A DNA stretch of 41,791 nt from Microcaldota archaeon (GTDB taxonomy: Archaea; Micrarchaeota; Micrarchaeia; Micrarchaeales; CABMGC01). The position numbers and the translations under genes are program-made. A model generated the notes under the pieces. The model was not told the DNA's origin, searched no databases, and was given only the letters and a program-made list of their open reading frames with translations. The stretch covers positions 1 through 41,791 of the forward strand of contig JAJZJQ010000012.1 in the NCBI GenBank assembly GCA_021851065.1, in the 5' to 3' direction. Of the stretch, positions 9,301 to 17,274 are shown piece by piece. Position 1 is the first letter of the stretch; the number at the start of each line of letters is the position of its first letter.

Positions 9301-9911
9301 CTGCAACCACCTCGACGGCACCTTCAGTCACAACAACCATAAATCCATCGGCGAATGCATCTGTTTCAACGGCGAATGTCTTCATACCACAAAATTCCAC
9401 AGGCAATTCGGTGACATTTGGCAATCTCGGCATAACCCTGGCCATTCATCCAAATGGCCAGAGCGGCATTGTTGCAGTCAGTATTAGAAATTCTACCAAA
9501 GCGACTCCGCCTCCTCCAGCAGGCTACGCAAAGATCAGCGCATTGAGCATAACGCTAGATAATCCCCTGGTAACCGCAAACATAACGCAAAACTACACGT
9601 GCGCATCAAGCGCAGGATCCATACAGCCCTTCATGCTAAAGAACGGGTCATGGGAACCAATAAGCGCCTTTACCTCAAACCATCAGACATGCAGCGTTAC
9701 TTTCATGGTCCCAAAGACCGGGACAGTGTCTCTCATGGGGCGGCTGGCGCAGACAACATCAATAGCAGCATCGCAGCCTACAACAATAAGCTCAAGCTCG
9801 CCGGCACAACCTGGAATTCCTATGGCTGCTGCGTTGCTTGCAGTCATTATAGCAATTATAGTAATAGCCGCAGCAGCCTTCTATCTTCGCCGCTTGCGGA
9901 TGAGGCGCTGA
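6312..9911 (+). CDS. Large surface protein with YVTN-type beta-propeller repeats and C-terminal membrane anchor
   Basis: A 1199-residue exported protein. Residues 1-20 form a signal peptide ending in LSSC, which fits a lipobox with C20, though signal peptidase I cleavage just after is also possible. From about 70 to 680 there are many units of about 38 to 42 residues. Each follows the pattern NPSGT-AYV...-VSVIDVATN-VINTI-VG-P, which is the YVTN/surface-layer beta-propeller repeat. The units could build two seven-bladed propellers. A beta-rich region and Ig/PKD-like segments follow (about 780-960), then a Thr/Ser/Pro linker with a Cys pair (PPPCGGEICQSGG), a further globular domain, and a final transmembrane helix (about 1167-1189) ending in RRLRMRR. 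Many N-x-S/T sequons suggest N-glycosylation. Probably an S-layer or adhesion protein; ligand unknown. Confidence 0.85.
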   Translation: MGTIKAVIVVALALLALSSCVQTIRGSSFTSTSGTFRNLTLDVGQSYTSNIVVSGGSGQYYGQWAWASSNQVNNQVTNSIPTTNYGSPDGMAIAPSGSFAYVAFPNLDIVGVINTLTNMPVDNITVGKRPFTVSINPSGTIAYAVNLGSNNLSVIDMATNTVINSISTGTSSPWDAVFSPDGATAYVASEVGDTLSVIDVAANTVVQTVSLGTSPYGIAINPSGSLLYVTEYSAGQVAVVNTVTYSVVNTIPIGHGAYQIAINPQGTLAYVTQRYAGLSVINLATNTVTATLSGNGAVAFNPQGTLAYVTYWNSALLNVIDVATNAAINTITLGAVTRNGDDSTSIAFTPSGAAAYITDYSAENISVVDVAANTVTSSISVLGPGIGIAPVAFNPVSHYAYITNDYGGIGIINPSNAVTGYIRGPLLANPFSLTFNPSGTLAYISNVTSSESGVMVIVNTSTNAIVNTIALQYVSSSTAISPSGSVAYAVNECGTSYGSCNPGTVSVIDTETNTVINTITVGEYPIESAFNPSGSLSYVPNYGSGTVNVIEVATNAIVNTITVGAAPDFVSFNPSGTIAYVSNKYGVNVIDVAANAVINTIVESSTISGMAFNPSGTIAYAAIGSNNAISVIDVQTNSIIGTVSISNGPFGLAMSPSGSYLYSSLYYDGDVSVIGNLPETDLQSLGNTPAGNGISQLTINAVSSNTLAFSFNGKTYSEGTGGNTVYGNWALYGFAEDSPGVYIGTGGTMYGFGNTITFSNSLTINPPLTASLVYSSNPVSDVLQHETLSASWYGGTAPYATLNWTITNSINGNIIAQAMYSDLSYLATSNSFTFQIPNTANALGTLTAKFSITDSATTPMVSFLANTITDTAPSISITPSATSVYPGQSITLSNTVSGGFPPYSSYSYTVFEYGSAAAGAANVIVTGNRITFSTTGTFNVTESVADSNGIVSYSQNVVISSISPTTTIPPPCGGEICQSGGTGVYNSTKGISGSTTAATTSTAPSVTTTINPSANASVSTANVFIPQNSTGNSVTFGNLGITLAIHPNGQSGIVAVSIRNSTKATPPPPAGYAKISALSITLDNPLVTANITQNYTCASSAGSIQPFMLKNGSWEPISAFTSNHQTCSVTFMVPKTGTVSLMGRLAQTTSIAASQPTTISSSSPAQPGIPMAAALLAVIIAIIVIAAAAFYLRRLRMRR
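7098..8167 (+). repeat. Direct DNA repeats inside the YVTN propeller region
   Basis: Exact repeats show recent unit duplication or conversion. The 29-base stretch at 7098-7126 recurs at 7212-7240 (spacing 114, i.e. 38 codons). The 25-base stretch at 8023-8047 recurs at 8143-8167 (spacing 120, i.e. 40 codons). The 21-base stretch at 7698-7718 recurs at 7974-7994. All lie at equal phase in the protein repeat, so slippage or recombination would add or remove whole propeller blades. Confidence 0.8.
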
Positions 9912-9933
9912 TGCCCGCCTCCAGATTCCCTGG

Positions 9934-11190
9934 CTATGTCCCGTAAGCCCACTGGCTCAGGTACTTCTTCTGCTTGTCGCTAAGAGCATCTATGCTGACT
10001 CCAAGCGCCCTGAGCTTTATCCTCGCAATGCGCTCATCTATCTCGTCTGGTATCTTAATCACTTTCTTGTCCAGACTGCCCTTGTTTTCAAGCACGTACA
10101 GTGCAGAGAGGGCCTGGTTGCAAAAGCTAAGGTCCATCACTTCGCTCGGATGCCCCTCAGCGGCTCCAAGGTTGACTATCCTTCCCTCAGCCAGCAGGTA
10201 TATCCTCCTGCCGTTCTTAAGCGTATATTCCTCAAGGTTCTGCCTGACCTTCCTGCTATTTGCTGCCATCTCCCTGAGCGCTTTCACATCCACTTCCACA
10301 TCAAAATGGCCTGTGTTTGAGACTATGGCTCCGTCTTTCATGAGCTCTATGTGCTTTTGCGTTATCACGTCTATGTCCCCTGTTGCCGTTACGAATATGT
10401 CGCCCGCCTTTGCTGCGTACTCCATGGGCATAACGTCCATACCATCCATGCTCGCTTCAAGCGCCTTGAATGGGTCAACTTCTGTCACTATTACGCGGGC
10501 TCCCATGCCCTTAAAGCGCATGGCAACTCCCCTTCCCACCCATCCGTATCCTGCAACTACCACTATCTTCCCTGGTATGAATATGTTGGTTGCCCTAACT
10601 ATACCGTCAAGAGTGCTCTGTCCGGTTCCGTACCTGTTGTCGAAAAGGTATTTGGTGAATGCGTTGTTCACTGCAACGATGGGGTATCTTAGCGCCCCGT
10701 CTTTTTCCATTGCCTTCTCCCGGTGTATGCCGCTAGTGGTCTCCTCGGTGCCTCCTATTATGCCCAGCGTCTTTCCGCTTGAGTGTATGGCAGAGTGAAG
10801 ATCCCCTCCGTCATCCAGCACAATGTCAGGGTTGAAATCAACCATTTTCTGTATGTGCTCGTTGTATTCGCCTACGCTTTCAGGGCTGATAGCGTATACA
10901 TGTATGCCTTCGTTTGCAAGGGCTGCGGCTATGTCGTTTTGGGTCGACAGCGGGTTTCCTGCCGCAAGCGCAACCTCGGCACCAGCAGCTTTAAGAGTGC
11001 GCATTAGAACTCCTGTCTCTTTTGTGACATGGAGCACTGCGGATATCCTGTGCCCGCTGAAAGGCTTGGTCCTGGAGAGCTCCTGCCTTACTTCCATTAG
11101 CGCTGGCATGTGCATCTCGGCCCACCCCAGCTGCCGCTCTCCCTGCTCAGCAAGCCCTATATCCTTGATCTTGTACGGCATAACTACCAC
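9934..11190 (-). CDS. ahcY: Adenosylhomocysteinase
   Basis: Splits S-adenosylhomocysteine into adenosine and homocysteine, clearing the by-product of SAM-dependent methylation. Length is 418 residues, typical for archaea. Catalytic segments include HVTKETGVL (54-62), DDGGD (126-130), EETTSG (150-155), and [15 protein letters not shown] (178-192) with the lysine-aspartate pair. The NAD-binding GYGWVGRG is at 214-221 and NTGHFDVE lies further on. First ATG is at 11190; a second at MPYKIKD (11181) is also possible. It follows the eL41 gene by 12 bases on the same strand, so the two probably share a transcript. It converges with the surface-protein gene, 22 bases apart. Confidence 0.96.
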   Translation of the reverse strand: MVVMPYKIKDIGLAEQGERQLGWAEMHMPALMEVRQELSRTKPFSGHRISAVLHVTKETGVLMRTLKAAGAEVALAAGNPLSTQNDIAAALANEGIHVYAISPESVGEYNEHIQKMVDFNPDIVLDDGGDLHSAIHSSGKTLGIIGGTEETTSGIHREKAMEKDGALRYPIVAVNNAFTKYLFDNRYGTGQSTLDGIVRATNIFIPGKIVVVAGYGWVGRGVAMRFKGMGARVIVTEVDPFKALEASMDGMDVMPMEYAAKAGDIFVTATGDIDVITQKHIELMKDGAIVSNTGHFDVEVDVKALREMAANSRKVRQNLEEYTLKNGRRIYLLAEGRIVNLGAAEGHPSEVMDLSFCNQALSALYVLENKGSLDKKVIKIPDEIDERIARIKLRALGVSIDALSDKQKKYLSQWAYGT

Positions 11191-11202
11191 TCACGCGAAG
11201 AC

Positions 11203-11316
11203 TTACAGCTCTCCTACTCTTCTCTTCTGCGCCCTCTTTATCCTTCTTCTTCGCTTCTTTAGCCACTTCCAGCGCATTCTTCCCTTCTTCTTCCACTTCC
11301 TAGGTATACTTCCCAA
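11203..11316 (-). CDS. rpl41e: Large ribosomal subunit protein eL41
   Basis: A 37-residue protein made almost wholly of Lys, Arg and Trp: [18 protein letters not shown], then [11 protein letters not shown]. This matches the archaeal eL41 pattern ([14 protein letters not shown] followed by an Arg/Lys helix), a tiny helical protein at the subunit interface. I chose TTG at 11314-11316 because it gives the family length and keeps PRKWKKKGR, and because GGTG lies 7 bases upstream; ATG at 11275-11277 would give only 24 residues, and GTG at 11323-11325 would add three. It is too short for ordinary ORF calling. The TATA element at 11351-11365 fits, and ahcY follows by 12 bases. Confidence 0.85.
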   Translation of the reverse strand: MGSIPRKWKKKGRMRWKWLKKRRRRIKRAQKRRVGEL

Positions 11317-11350
11317 ATTAAGCACCAGCGCAGATATTTGGGCATATCGA

Positions 11351-11365
11351 TTAATAAATATAATG
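11351..11365. promoter_or_regulatory. Bidirectional TATA region, eL41 / surface protein
   Basis: TTAATAAATATAATG lies about 30 bases before the GTG at 11389 on the plus strand, and about 40 bases before the TTG of eL41 on the minus strand. One AT-rich patch therefore appears to drive both divergent genes. Confidence 0.45.
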
Positions 11366-11388
11366 CTATTCTATGTTACGGTGCGTCC

Positions 11389-12147
11389 GTGGTAAACGAG
11401 AAAGCAGTAGCCGTATTCATAGCCATATTCGTGGTACTATTGGTGCTTGTATTCGTATTCCTGCCACGTCAGCATATCTCAAATTCATTTTCAACAACCT
11501 CTGTGCCGGTCAATCAGTCAAACTACAGCACCACTGCCCTGACCACGATAGCTGGAGTTACTACGCAGCCGTATTCCAGCAAGTGCGGGCTGGCCAACGT
11601 CCTCACGCTCCAGAACACCTACTTTGCAGATGGCACCTACTCGGGATGGAATGCCACCGGGGGCTACGGGGCAAAGCCGTTTAACATAACAAATGCCAAC
11701 ATAAAGCACAACTACTACGGCCAGCCATGGAACGTAACCAACACCACTTTCATAGCAACCACCTACAACGGTGGCCAGAATGTAGTGGCCGGCAACCTTA
11801 CCTCAGGCACATTCACTGTCACTTTGCCGTACCTCAACTTCCAGCTCGTATCGCCTGACAGCAGGCTGATATATGTTGAGATACTCAAGGACGGCGTCCC
11901 ACAGATTGTAGATCACTTTGACACATACGCAGCCCCAGGCGGCGGCAATGCCACTACAAGGCTCATGAATGCAAGCGTGGCCCTCATTCCGTTGCTGTGC
12001 CAGAATGTGCAGGTCAGGGTAGTTTCAGCAGCTGCAGGCACAAGCCAGAGCGAATTCAACTATGTTGCGGCTACAGGGTTCTACACGAGCAGCAAGCAGC
12101 AGACCACCTCCGGCATATTGATCAACCAGAGCATACACCTCACCTGA
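11389..12147 (+). CDS. Membrane-anchored extracellular protein with a galactose-binding-like beta-sandwich
   Basis: Product of 252 residues from GTG 11389. The N-terminus VVNEKAVAVFIAIFVVLLVL is a transmembrane or signal-anchor helix, and the rest is outside the cell with many N-x-S/T sequons. After a Ser/Thr-rich linker comes a segment with FADGTYSGWNATGGYG, then GNLTSGTFTVTLPYLNFQL and IYVEILKDG. That order (GW-x-TG, SxxFTV, LxFxL, VExLxDG) resembles the beta-sandwich modules often found attached to carbohydrate-active enzymes; this is inference from pattern. An upstream TTG (11338) would lie inside the promoter. It precedes cysS by 10 bases and may share its transcript, probably without functional meaning. 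Confidence 0.6.
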   Translation: MVNEKAVAVFIAIFVVLLVLVFVFLPRQHISNSFSTTSVPVNQSNYSTTALTTIAGVTTQPYSSKCGLANVLTLQNTYFADGTYSGWNATGGYGAKPFNITNANIKHNYYGQPWNVTNTTFIATTYNGGQNVVAGNLTSGTFTVTLPYLNFQLVSPDSRLIYVEILKDGVPQIVDHFDTYAAPGGGNATTRLMNASVALIPLLCQNVQVRVVSAAAGTSQSEFNYVAATGFYTSSKQQTTSGILINQSIHLT

Positions 12148-12157
12148 GGGGGTCTAC

Positions 12158-13588
12158 ATGCTCATCTACAATACGCTTTCAAGAAAGAAGGAGCAGTTCG
12201 TGCCCCTAAAGGGCAAGGAGGTCAAGATGTTCGTGTGCGGGCAGACTGTCTATGACGATGCGCACCTTGGCCATGCTAAGAACTACGTAAACTTCGACGT
12301 CATATCAAGATGGCTAAGATACAGCGGCTACCTGGTCCACTATGTGCAGAACATCACCGATATAGACGACAAGATAATAAAAAGGGCGCAGGAGCAGGGC
12401 CTCGATTCCATAGACCTCGCAAGAAAATACGAAGCCCGCTTCATGGAGGACATGGATGCCATAGGCGTGAAGAAGAACGTCGATGAGTATCCAAGGTCGC
12501 ATGATTACATCGACACCATAAGGGATCAGATACAGCTGCTTGCGGACAAGGGATACGCATACGCTCTTGGCGATGACATATACTATGACGTGGCCAGGTT
12601 CGGGGATTACGTAAACCTCTCAGGCATGAAACTAAGCGAGCTTGAGAAGCACAGGGTAGAGCCAAAGGAAGGCAAGAAGAATCCTTATGATTTCGCGCTC
12701 TGGAAAGGCGCCAAGGAGGGCGAGCCCAGCTGGAAAATAAAGCTGACAATGGAGGGGAGCAGTGGCACATTCAACGGAAGGCCTGGATGGCACATAGAGG
12801 ACACTGCCATAACTTATGCCATATTCGGCAGCCAGTACGACATACACGGAGGTGCGCAGGAGCTTATCTTCCCGCACCACACCAACGAAATAGCCCAGGC
12901 CGAGGCAGCATTCGGCGTCAAACCCTTTGTCAGGTACTGGATGCATGCGGGCATAATGCTCATAAAAGGCGAGAAGATGAGCAAGAGCCTCAGGAACTTC
13001 ATAAGGATAAGGGATCTCATAAGGCAGTACGACCCAGAGGCCCTCAGGCTGCTTATATGCTCTACACACTACCGCAAGGACATGGCATACGGGGACAACC
13101 TGATCAAGGATGCGCAGTCAAAGCTAAGGCTCCTTTACTCATCGCTTAGCGTCTTCTACAACATGAACACTGCGAAAAGCAGCCAGAGATGCGCAGAAGT
13201 CGAAGAGATAATCGCAAATCTAAGATCCGGATTCTCCCAGGCAATGGACGATGATTTCAACACACCGCTTGCGCTAACGCATTTAATATCTGCCATAACG
13301 CAGCTTAGGTCCTACGCAGAGTCATATCCTGAGATAGGGGACACGGCCAAGGAGAATGCGGTAAACGAAGTGCTCCGGATGGCAGGAGTTCTTGGCATAC
13401 TCGAGAAAGGAACATATAAGGAGAAGCTTCCAGATGGTGGCGCATCCCTTATAAAGGAAAGGGAGAAGCTGCGCAAAGAGAAGAGGTTCAGCGAAGCAGA
13501 TGGGATACGAAGCAGGCTCAGGGAAGAATTTGGGATAGTGGTGGAGGACAGCGAGTACGGCACCATATGGTACCGGCAATCCAGCTAA
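12158..13588 (+). CDS. cysS: Cysteine--tRNA ligase
   Basis: Charges tRNA-Cys; class I synthetase of 476 residues. It has MFVCGQTVYDDAHLGHAKNY (24-43) with zinc ligand C27 and the HIGH-like HLGH, KMSKS at 273-277, and LIFPHHTNEIAQAEA (236-250) carrying the His and Glu zinc ligands. The fourth ligand, a Cys in E. coli (WHIECS), is Asp here: GWHIEDTAIT, D215. That substitution exists in other CysRS as far as I recall, so activity is still expected. A C-terminal helical region with the EREKLRKEKRFSEAD linker fits the family. It starts with ATG at 12158, 10 bases after the surface-protein stop. Its 3' end overlaps the convergent gene by 4 bases. Confidence 0.95.
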   Translation: MLIYNTLSRKKEQFVPLKGKEVKMFVCGQTVYDDAHLGHAKNYVNFDVISRWLRYSGYLVHYVQNITDIDDKIIKRAQEQGLDSIDLARKYEARFMEDMDAIGVKKNVDEYPRSHDYIDTIRDQIQLLADKGYAYALGDDIYYDVARFGDYVNLSGMKLSELEKHRVEPKEGKKNPYDFALWKGAKEGEPSWKIKLTMEGSSGTFNGRPGWHIEDTAITYAIFGSQYDIHGGAQELIFPHHTNEIAQAEAAFGVKPFVRYWMHAGIMLIKGEKMSKSLRNFIRIRDLIRQYDPEALRLLICSTHYRKDMAYGDNLIKDAQSKLRLLYSSLSVFYNMNTAKSSQRCAEVEEIIANLRSGFSQAMDDDFNTPLALTHLISAITQLRSYAESYPEIGDTAKENAVNEVLRMAGVLGILEKGTYKEKLPDGGASLIKEREKLRKEKRFSEADGIRSRLREEFGIVVEDSEYGTIWYRQSS

Positions 13589-14046
13589 AGCGCCGGTGCC
13601 GCTGCAGGCTGGGATGGATTGGCTTGCACTTCCTCCATGACGGGCCGCCCTCCCCTCTTACTCTGCCTGCCGGACTTTGCATTCGCAAACAGCACGGCCA
13701 GGTCTTCGTCTTTCTGCATATCCATCCAGGTCTTTATGTAGACTGCTATATTCCTAAGCGGCTTGGAATACCTGTCAGTGAACGTGTATAGCCCGTCTTC
13801 ATGCTTTAGTAATCCTACCATTACTCCGAAGTCAAGGTACCTCTTCCATGTGGCAAGCGGCAGCTCATCGCCGCAGTCCTTTAGCCTCAATCCATCCTTC
13901 CTCTTTTTGACCTCGTAGAGGGCCTTTGAGAACCTGTAAGCCTTGGTCTCGTTGTCGAAGTAAACCTTTGCAATGTCCTTTACGTTAGGGTCCTTAAGCT
14001 TCTCCTTCAGCGGAGCATCCTCATACTCCCAGTACCTGATCGCCAT
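13585..14046 (-). CDS. Hypothetical protein with winged-helix-like core
   Basis: Soluble, charged protein of 153 residues; family not recognised. The segment LATWKRYLDFGVMVGLLKHEDGLYTF (given in parts: LATWKRYLDFGVMVGLL, then EDGLYTFTDRY) looks like a recognition helix followed by a beta-hairpin wing, as in small archaeal winged-helix proteins. The tail after residue 125 is low-complexity (Ser, Arg, then Pro/Ala). The ATG at 14046 lies about 26 bases from the TATA box at 14067-14078, so the message is probably leaderless. It could be a DNA-binding regulator; no target is evident, though hmgA lies immediately upstream on the same strand. Confidence 0.5.
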   Translation of the reverse strand: MAIRYWEYEDAPLKEKLKDPNVKDIAKVYFDNETKAYRFSKALYEVKKRKDGLRLKDCGDELPLATWKRYLDFGVMVGLLKHEDGLYTFTDRYSKPLRNIAVYIKTWMDMQKDEDLAVLFANAKSGRQSKRGGRPVMEEVQANPSQPAAAPAL

Positions 14047-14066
14047 GAATCCAATATGAAGGAAAA

Positions 14067-14078
14067 GTAATTTTAAGG
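14067..14078 (-). promoter_or_regulatory. TATA box of the winged-helix-like gene
   Basis: Minus-strand CCTTAAAATTAC, centred about 26 bases from the ATG at 14046. Just upstream (14084-14094) is a small CCGC-GAA-GCGG hairpin that follows the hmgA stop and may help end that transcript. Confidence 0.45.
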
Positions 14079-14112
14079 TGGCTCCGCGAAGCGGGCTTTT
14101 GCGTAAACAGGC

Positions 14113-15366
14113 TCATGCCTTCCCGGCGCTTTCCCAAGCCTTGCCCCTGCCAAGCTTCTGGTGGGCCTTGCCAAGGTCTCGCGCCGCAAGAGCGCAGAGC
14201 AGGTTAAGCTCCCCAGCAAGAACTGCAGCAGCTATGATCTCTGCAAGTTTTCTGGAGTTGCTGCCGACCGGATTGCCAGATCCTGCAACTTTCATCATTG
14301 ACAGGGCCTCCTTTTGCGTAGGCAGCCCTGTGCCTCCTCCTACGGTCCCTATCTCAAGGGAAGTAAGGGTGATTGCTATGTACAAGTCCCTGCCTCTGAT
14401 CTCCGTCCATGTGTATCCGCTGCTGCTCTCGACAACCTGAGCAAGGTCCTGCCCGGTGGCTGCGAATATGGCTGCTATGGAATTGGCAAAATGCGCATTG
14501 AACTGCGTGGCGCTTCCAGCCCTTGCGCTTCCGGCCCAGTTCTTTGTGAGATTTACCTCATTTGCCTTTCCGGCACTTGTATGGAGCACATCCCTTAGCA
14601 TCGCATCCTTCACCAGCACCTCGGCAACCACTGTCTTGCCCCTGCCATCAAGGCTGTTGACAAGGGACTGCTTTTTGTCGGAGCACATGTTCCCGCTCAC
14701 GGCCACCAGCCTAGCTCCCTCGAATCCTTCTTCTATTGCAGAGCATGCGGCTTCTGTTGCTATTGTAACCATGTTCATCCCCATGGCATCTCCTGTGTCA
14801 TATCTGAACCTCAAAAACACGTTGTTTCCAAGCACATACGGCGTTATGCCATCAAGCCTGCCATGCTTAAGTGTCTGCTGCGCAGCCTTTCTAATGCGCT
14901 CAAAGTTATTCGGCAGCCATTCAATGAACCTTCCAACTGCCTCTACGGAATCGAAAGAGAATGCAGGCCCTCTGGTCATACCGTCCTTTATTATGCGCAC
15001 AGTGGCTCCGCCCGACATGTTGATCGCCTTGATCCCTCGCGCTATGCTTGCTATAAGCGCTCCTTCGGTTGTCGCCATGGGTACATAGAACTCACCTGCC
15101 GCAAGCAGTCCATTCACCTTGAGCGGGCCTACCACTCCGACAGGTATGGATGTCATGCCTATCACATTCTCGGCATTCCTTCCCTTCACCATAGAATAAT
15201 CCATGCGCGCCGAGCCTATGTTCGCAAGGCTTGTGCCGGATAGTTTTTCAACAGCTCTCCTTCTTATCTCCACTGCATCGTCGGGCCCAGCTTCAGCATC
15301 AACCTGGTGAAGCCCAATCTTTCCCTCTACAACTTTCTTAACGACGTCATCCTTTTTCGATACCAA
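14113..15366 (-). CDS. hmgA: 3-hydroxy-3-methylglutaryl-CoA reductase
   Basis: Reduces HMG-CoA to mevalonate, the committed step of archaeal isoprenoid lipid synthesis. It has 417 residues, the size of archaeal class I enzymes without the membrane domain. Visible motifs are [16 protein letters not shown] (66-81), [12 protein letters not shown] (97-108) with catalytic E101, DAMGMNM with D193, SDKKQS with the catalytic lysine (231 or 232), GTVGGGT, and the late catalytic H402 in [11 protein letters not shown]. The start is TTG at 15364-15366; no ATG is available before residue 55, and the TATA box at 15395-15408 places initiation about 10 bases upstream. It is divergent from the operon that makes its substrate. 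Confidence 0.95.
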   Translation of the reverse strand: MVSKKDDVVKKVVEGKIGLHQVDAEAGPDDAVEIRRRAVEKLSGTSLANIGSARMDYSMVKGRNAENVIGMTSIPVGVVGPLKVNGLLAAGEFYVPMATTEGALIASIARGIKAINMSGGATVRIIKDGMTRGPAFSFDSVEAVGRFIEWLPNNFERIRKAAQQTLKHGRLDGITPYVLGNNVFLRFRYDTGDAMGMNMVTIATEAACSAIEEGFEGARLVAVSGNMCSDKKQSLVNSLDGRGKTVVAEVLVKDAMLRDVLHTSAGKANEVNLTKNWAGSARAGSATQFNAHFANSIAAIFAATGQDLAQVVESSSGYTWTEIRGRDLYIAITLTSLEIGTVGGGTGLPTQKEALSMMKVAGSGNPVGSNSRKLAEIIAAAVLAGELNLLCALAARDLGKAHQKLGRGKAWESAGKA

Positions 15367-15394
15367 GAAATCAGCCAGTAGTTTTTTAGCGCAG

Positions 15395-15408
15395 CAAGCT
15401 TATAATGC
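15395..15408 (-). promoter_or_regulatory. TATA box of hmgA
   Basis: Minus-strand GCATTATAAGCTTG. Initiation about 26 bases downstream falls near 15376, ten bases before the TTG start. A poorer A-run (15381-15390) lies nearer to the gene. Confidence 0.4.
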
Positions 15409-15486
15409 AGCGTGCCTGCACAACTTTTTACATCGCAGCTTCTATTATGCAGTGTTCACACTTCGCCAAATGCCTAACTAACAACA

Positions 15487-15497
15487 TATATTAAAAA
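15487..15497 (+). promoter_or_regulatory. TATA box of the oxidoreductase-mevalonate operon
   Basis: TATATTAAAAA; initiation is expected near 15517. This lies past the GTG at 15499, which argues that translation starts further in, at TTG 15532 or nearby. Confidence 0.5.
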
Positions 15498-15531
15498 GGT
15501 GCATGGCAGTAAGGTTAGAGACCGTAATCCA

Positions 15532-17274
15532 TTGGCTGTTAATTTGACCAGTGTTTCTATAAGGATAGCAGGAGCGAACGGTGACGGAGTCGAATCTAGC
15601 GGAGCGTTGCTCATGAAGGTTGCCGCCCGCAACGGTCTCCACGCCTTCGGGTACAGGGGCTACCAGTCCATAATAAGGGGCGGCCACGTATGGTACCAGA
15701 TCAGGATATCTGACTCAAAGCTGCGCTCCCATGGCGAAGGGATAGACATACTAATAGCTCTCAATCAAGATGCCATAACAAATCAGAAGAGCCACCTAAA
15801 CAGCAATGCTGTAATAATATACGACCCATCCAAGGTCAAGGTTAACGAGCTTGATGCCGCCAAGTTCAAGCTTGCTGCAGTTCCGCTGCTTGATATAGCC
15901 ATAGAAGTCAGCGGGGATCCAATAATGAGGAATGTTGTTGCCCTGGGCTCTGCGCTTCGTTTTGTCGGTGTTGACATAGCCGCATTCAACGATGTGCTCA
16001 AAAAGATGTTCTCAAGGAAGGGCGACAAGGTCGTCGAGTCTAACGTAAAGGCAGCCGAACGGGGATACAACTGCGCCGGCGTATCTACCCTTTACGGCAT
16101 CAAGGGGGACGGAAAGCAGAGATACGCCATGGACGGCAACACTGCCCTGTCTATCGGCGCATATGCAAGCGGGTGCAAATTCTACGCCGCCTATCCCATG
16201 ACTCCGGCAAGCAGCATACTTCACTGGTTCGCATCCCATGAGGACAAGGGCGTTATGCCAAAGCAGACTGAGGACGAGATCGCTGCAATAAACATGACCA
16301 TAGGGGCGGCAAGCGCAGGCGCAAGGGCCATGTGCGGCACAAGCGGAGGCGGGTTCTCGCTAATGGTTGAGGGTCTTGGGCTCGCAGGAATGGTAGAAGC
16401 GCCAATAGTGGTGGTGGAATCGCAGAGATCCGGCCCCAGCACCGGGCTACCCACAAAGACCGAGCAGGCGGATCTGCTTTTCGTTATGCATGCATCGCAA
16501 GGCGAATTTCCAAGGATAGTGGTGGCGCCAAGAAGCGTTGAAGAGAGCTTTGTCATAGCATCAAACGCATTCAACCTAGCCGAAAGGTATCAATGCCCGG
16601 TAGTAATGATGATGGACCTGTTCCTTTCCGAGCACGTTGAGACAATAGATCAGCCTAATCTGGATGCAGTGACAATAGACAGAGGGAAGATCGTCACTGA
16701 GCAGAAGGAGCAGGGAAGATTCAAGAGGTATCTGATCACCGATGACGGTGTATCTCCAAGGTCACTGCCAGGCACTAAGGGGCTTGAGTTCGTTGCGGGT
16801 AGCGACGAGCACGACGAGGTAGGCGACCTTGTGAGCGACGCATTCTCAGGCATCGACTGGGCAGTGGATGTCAGAAACAAGATGCACTCAAAGAGGATGC
16901 GAAAGATGGAGACCATGCTTAGGAATGAGAAGGGCATGTTCGTGCCGCACATAGATGCAGATGGCGATTATTACCTGGTAACATTCGGCTCGACAGCCGG
17001 GGTGGCCATGGAAGCCGTAGAGATACTCAGGTCAAAGGGCCGCAGGGCAGGGCTGATATCATTCAACTACATAATGCCCCTGGACGAGGAAGCTACAAGA
17101 AAAGCTCTTGAGGGAAAGAAGCTGATAAATGTCGAGGGCAACTATACCGGCCAGCTCGCACAGGTCATACGGCTTAATACAGGAATAAAGATAGACAGCC
17201 ACATTCTGCGATACGACGGCGAAGCCTTCACTGGCGAATGGATAGCCAGCGAGGCGATGAAGATTATGGGATGA
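15532..17274 (+). CDS. 2-oxoacid:ferredoxin oxidoreductase, fused gamma-alpha subunit
   Basis: Oxidative decarboxylation of 2-oxoacids to acyl-CoA with reduction of ferredoxin. About 580 residues. The N-terminal gamma domain (about 1-180; RIAGANGDGVESSGALLMK) is fused to the alpha domain that begins near AAYPMTPASSILHWF (DNA about 16185). The alpha region continues with CGTSGGGFSLMVEGLGLAGM and ESQRSGPSTGLPTKTEQADL, typical of KorA-type and Sulfolobus-type enzymes. The YPMTPASS variant of the YPITPST-like motif does not fix the substrate; pyruvate or 2-oxoglutarate are likeliest. TTG 15532 is preferred over GTG 15499 because of the TATA position. The stop overlaps the beta gene. Confidence 0.85.
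   Translation: MAVNLTSVSIRIAGANGDGVESSGALLMKVAARNGLHAFGYRGYQSIIRGGHVWYQIRISDSKLRSHGEGIDILIALNQDAITNQKSHLNSNAVIIYDPSKVKVNELDAAKFKLAAVPLLDIAIEVSGDPIMRNVVALGSALRFVGVDIAAFNDVLKKMFSRKGDKVVESNVKAAERGYNCAGVSTLYGIKGDGKQRYAMDGNTALSIGAYASGCKFYAAYPMTPASSILHWFASHEDKGVMPKQTEDEIAAINMTIGAASAGARAMCGTSGGGFSLMVEGLGLAGMVEAPIVVVESQRSGPSTGLPTKTEQADLLFVMHASQGEFPRIVVAPRSVEESFVIASNAFNLAERYQCPVVMMMDLFLSEHVETIDQPNLDAVTIDRGKIVTEQKEQGRFKRYLITDDGVSPRSLPGTKGLEFVAGSDEHDEVGDLVSDAFSGIDWAVDVRNKMHSKRMRKMETMLRNEKGMFVPHIDADGDYYLVTFGSTAGVAMEAVEILRSKGRRAGLISFNYIMPLDEEATRKALEGKKLINVEGNYTGQLAQVIRLNTGIKIDSHILRYDGEAFTGEWIASEAMKIMG

Noticed and set aside
9974-10798. 274-codon plus-strand frame
   Set aside because: Fully antisense to ahcY, which shows all catalytic motifs; the composition is rich in Ser and Pro as expected of a shadow frame.
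14084-14094. CCGC-GAA-GCGG hairpin with following T run as a plus-strand terminator
   Set aside because: No plus-strand gene ends there; cysS ends 500 bases earlier with a minus-strand gene between. It is at most an aid to hmgA termination.
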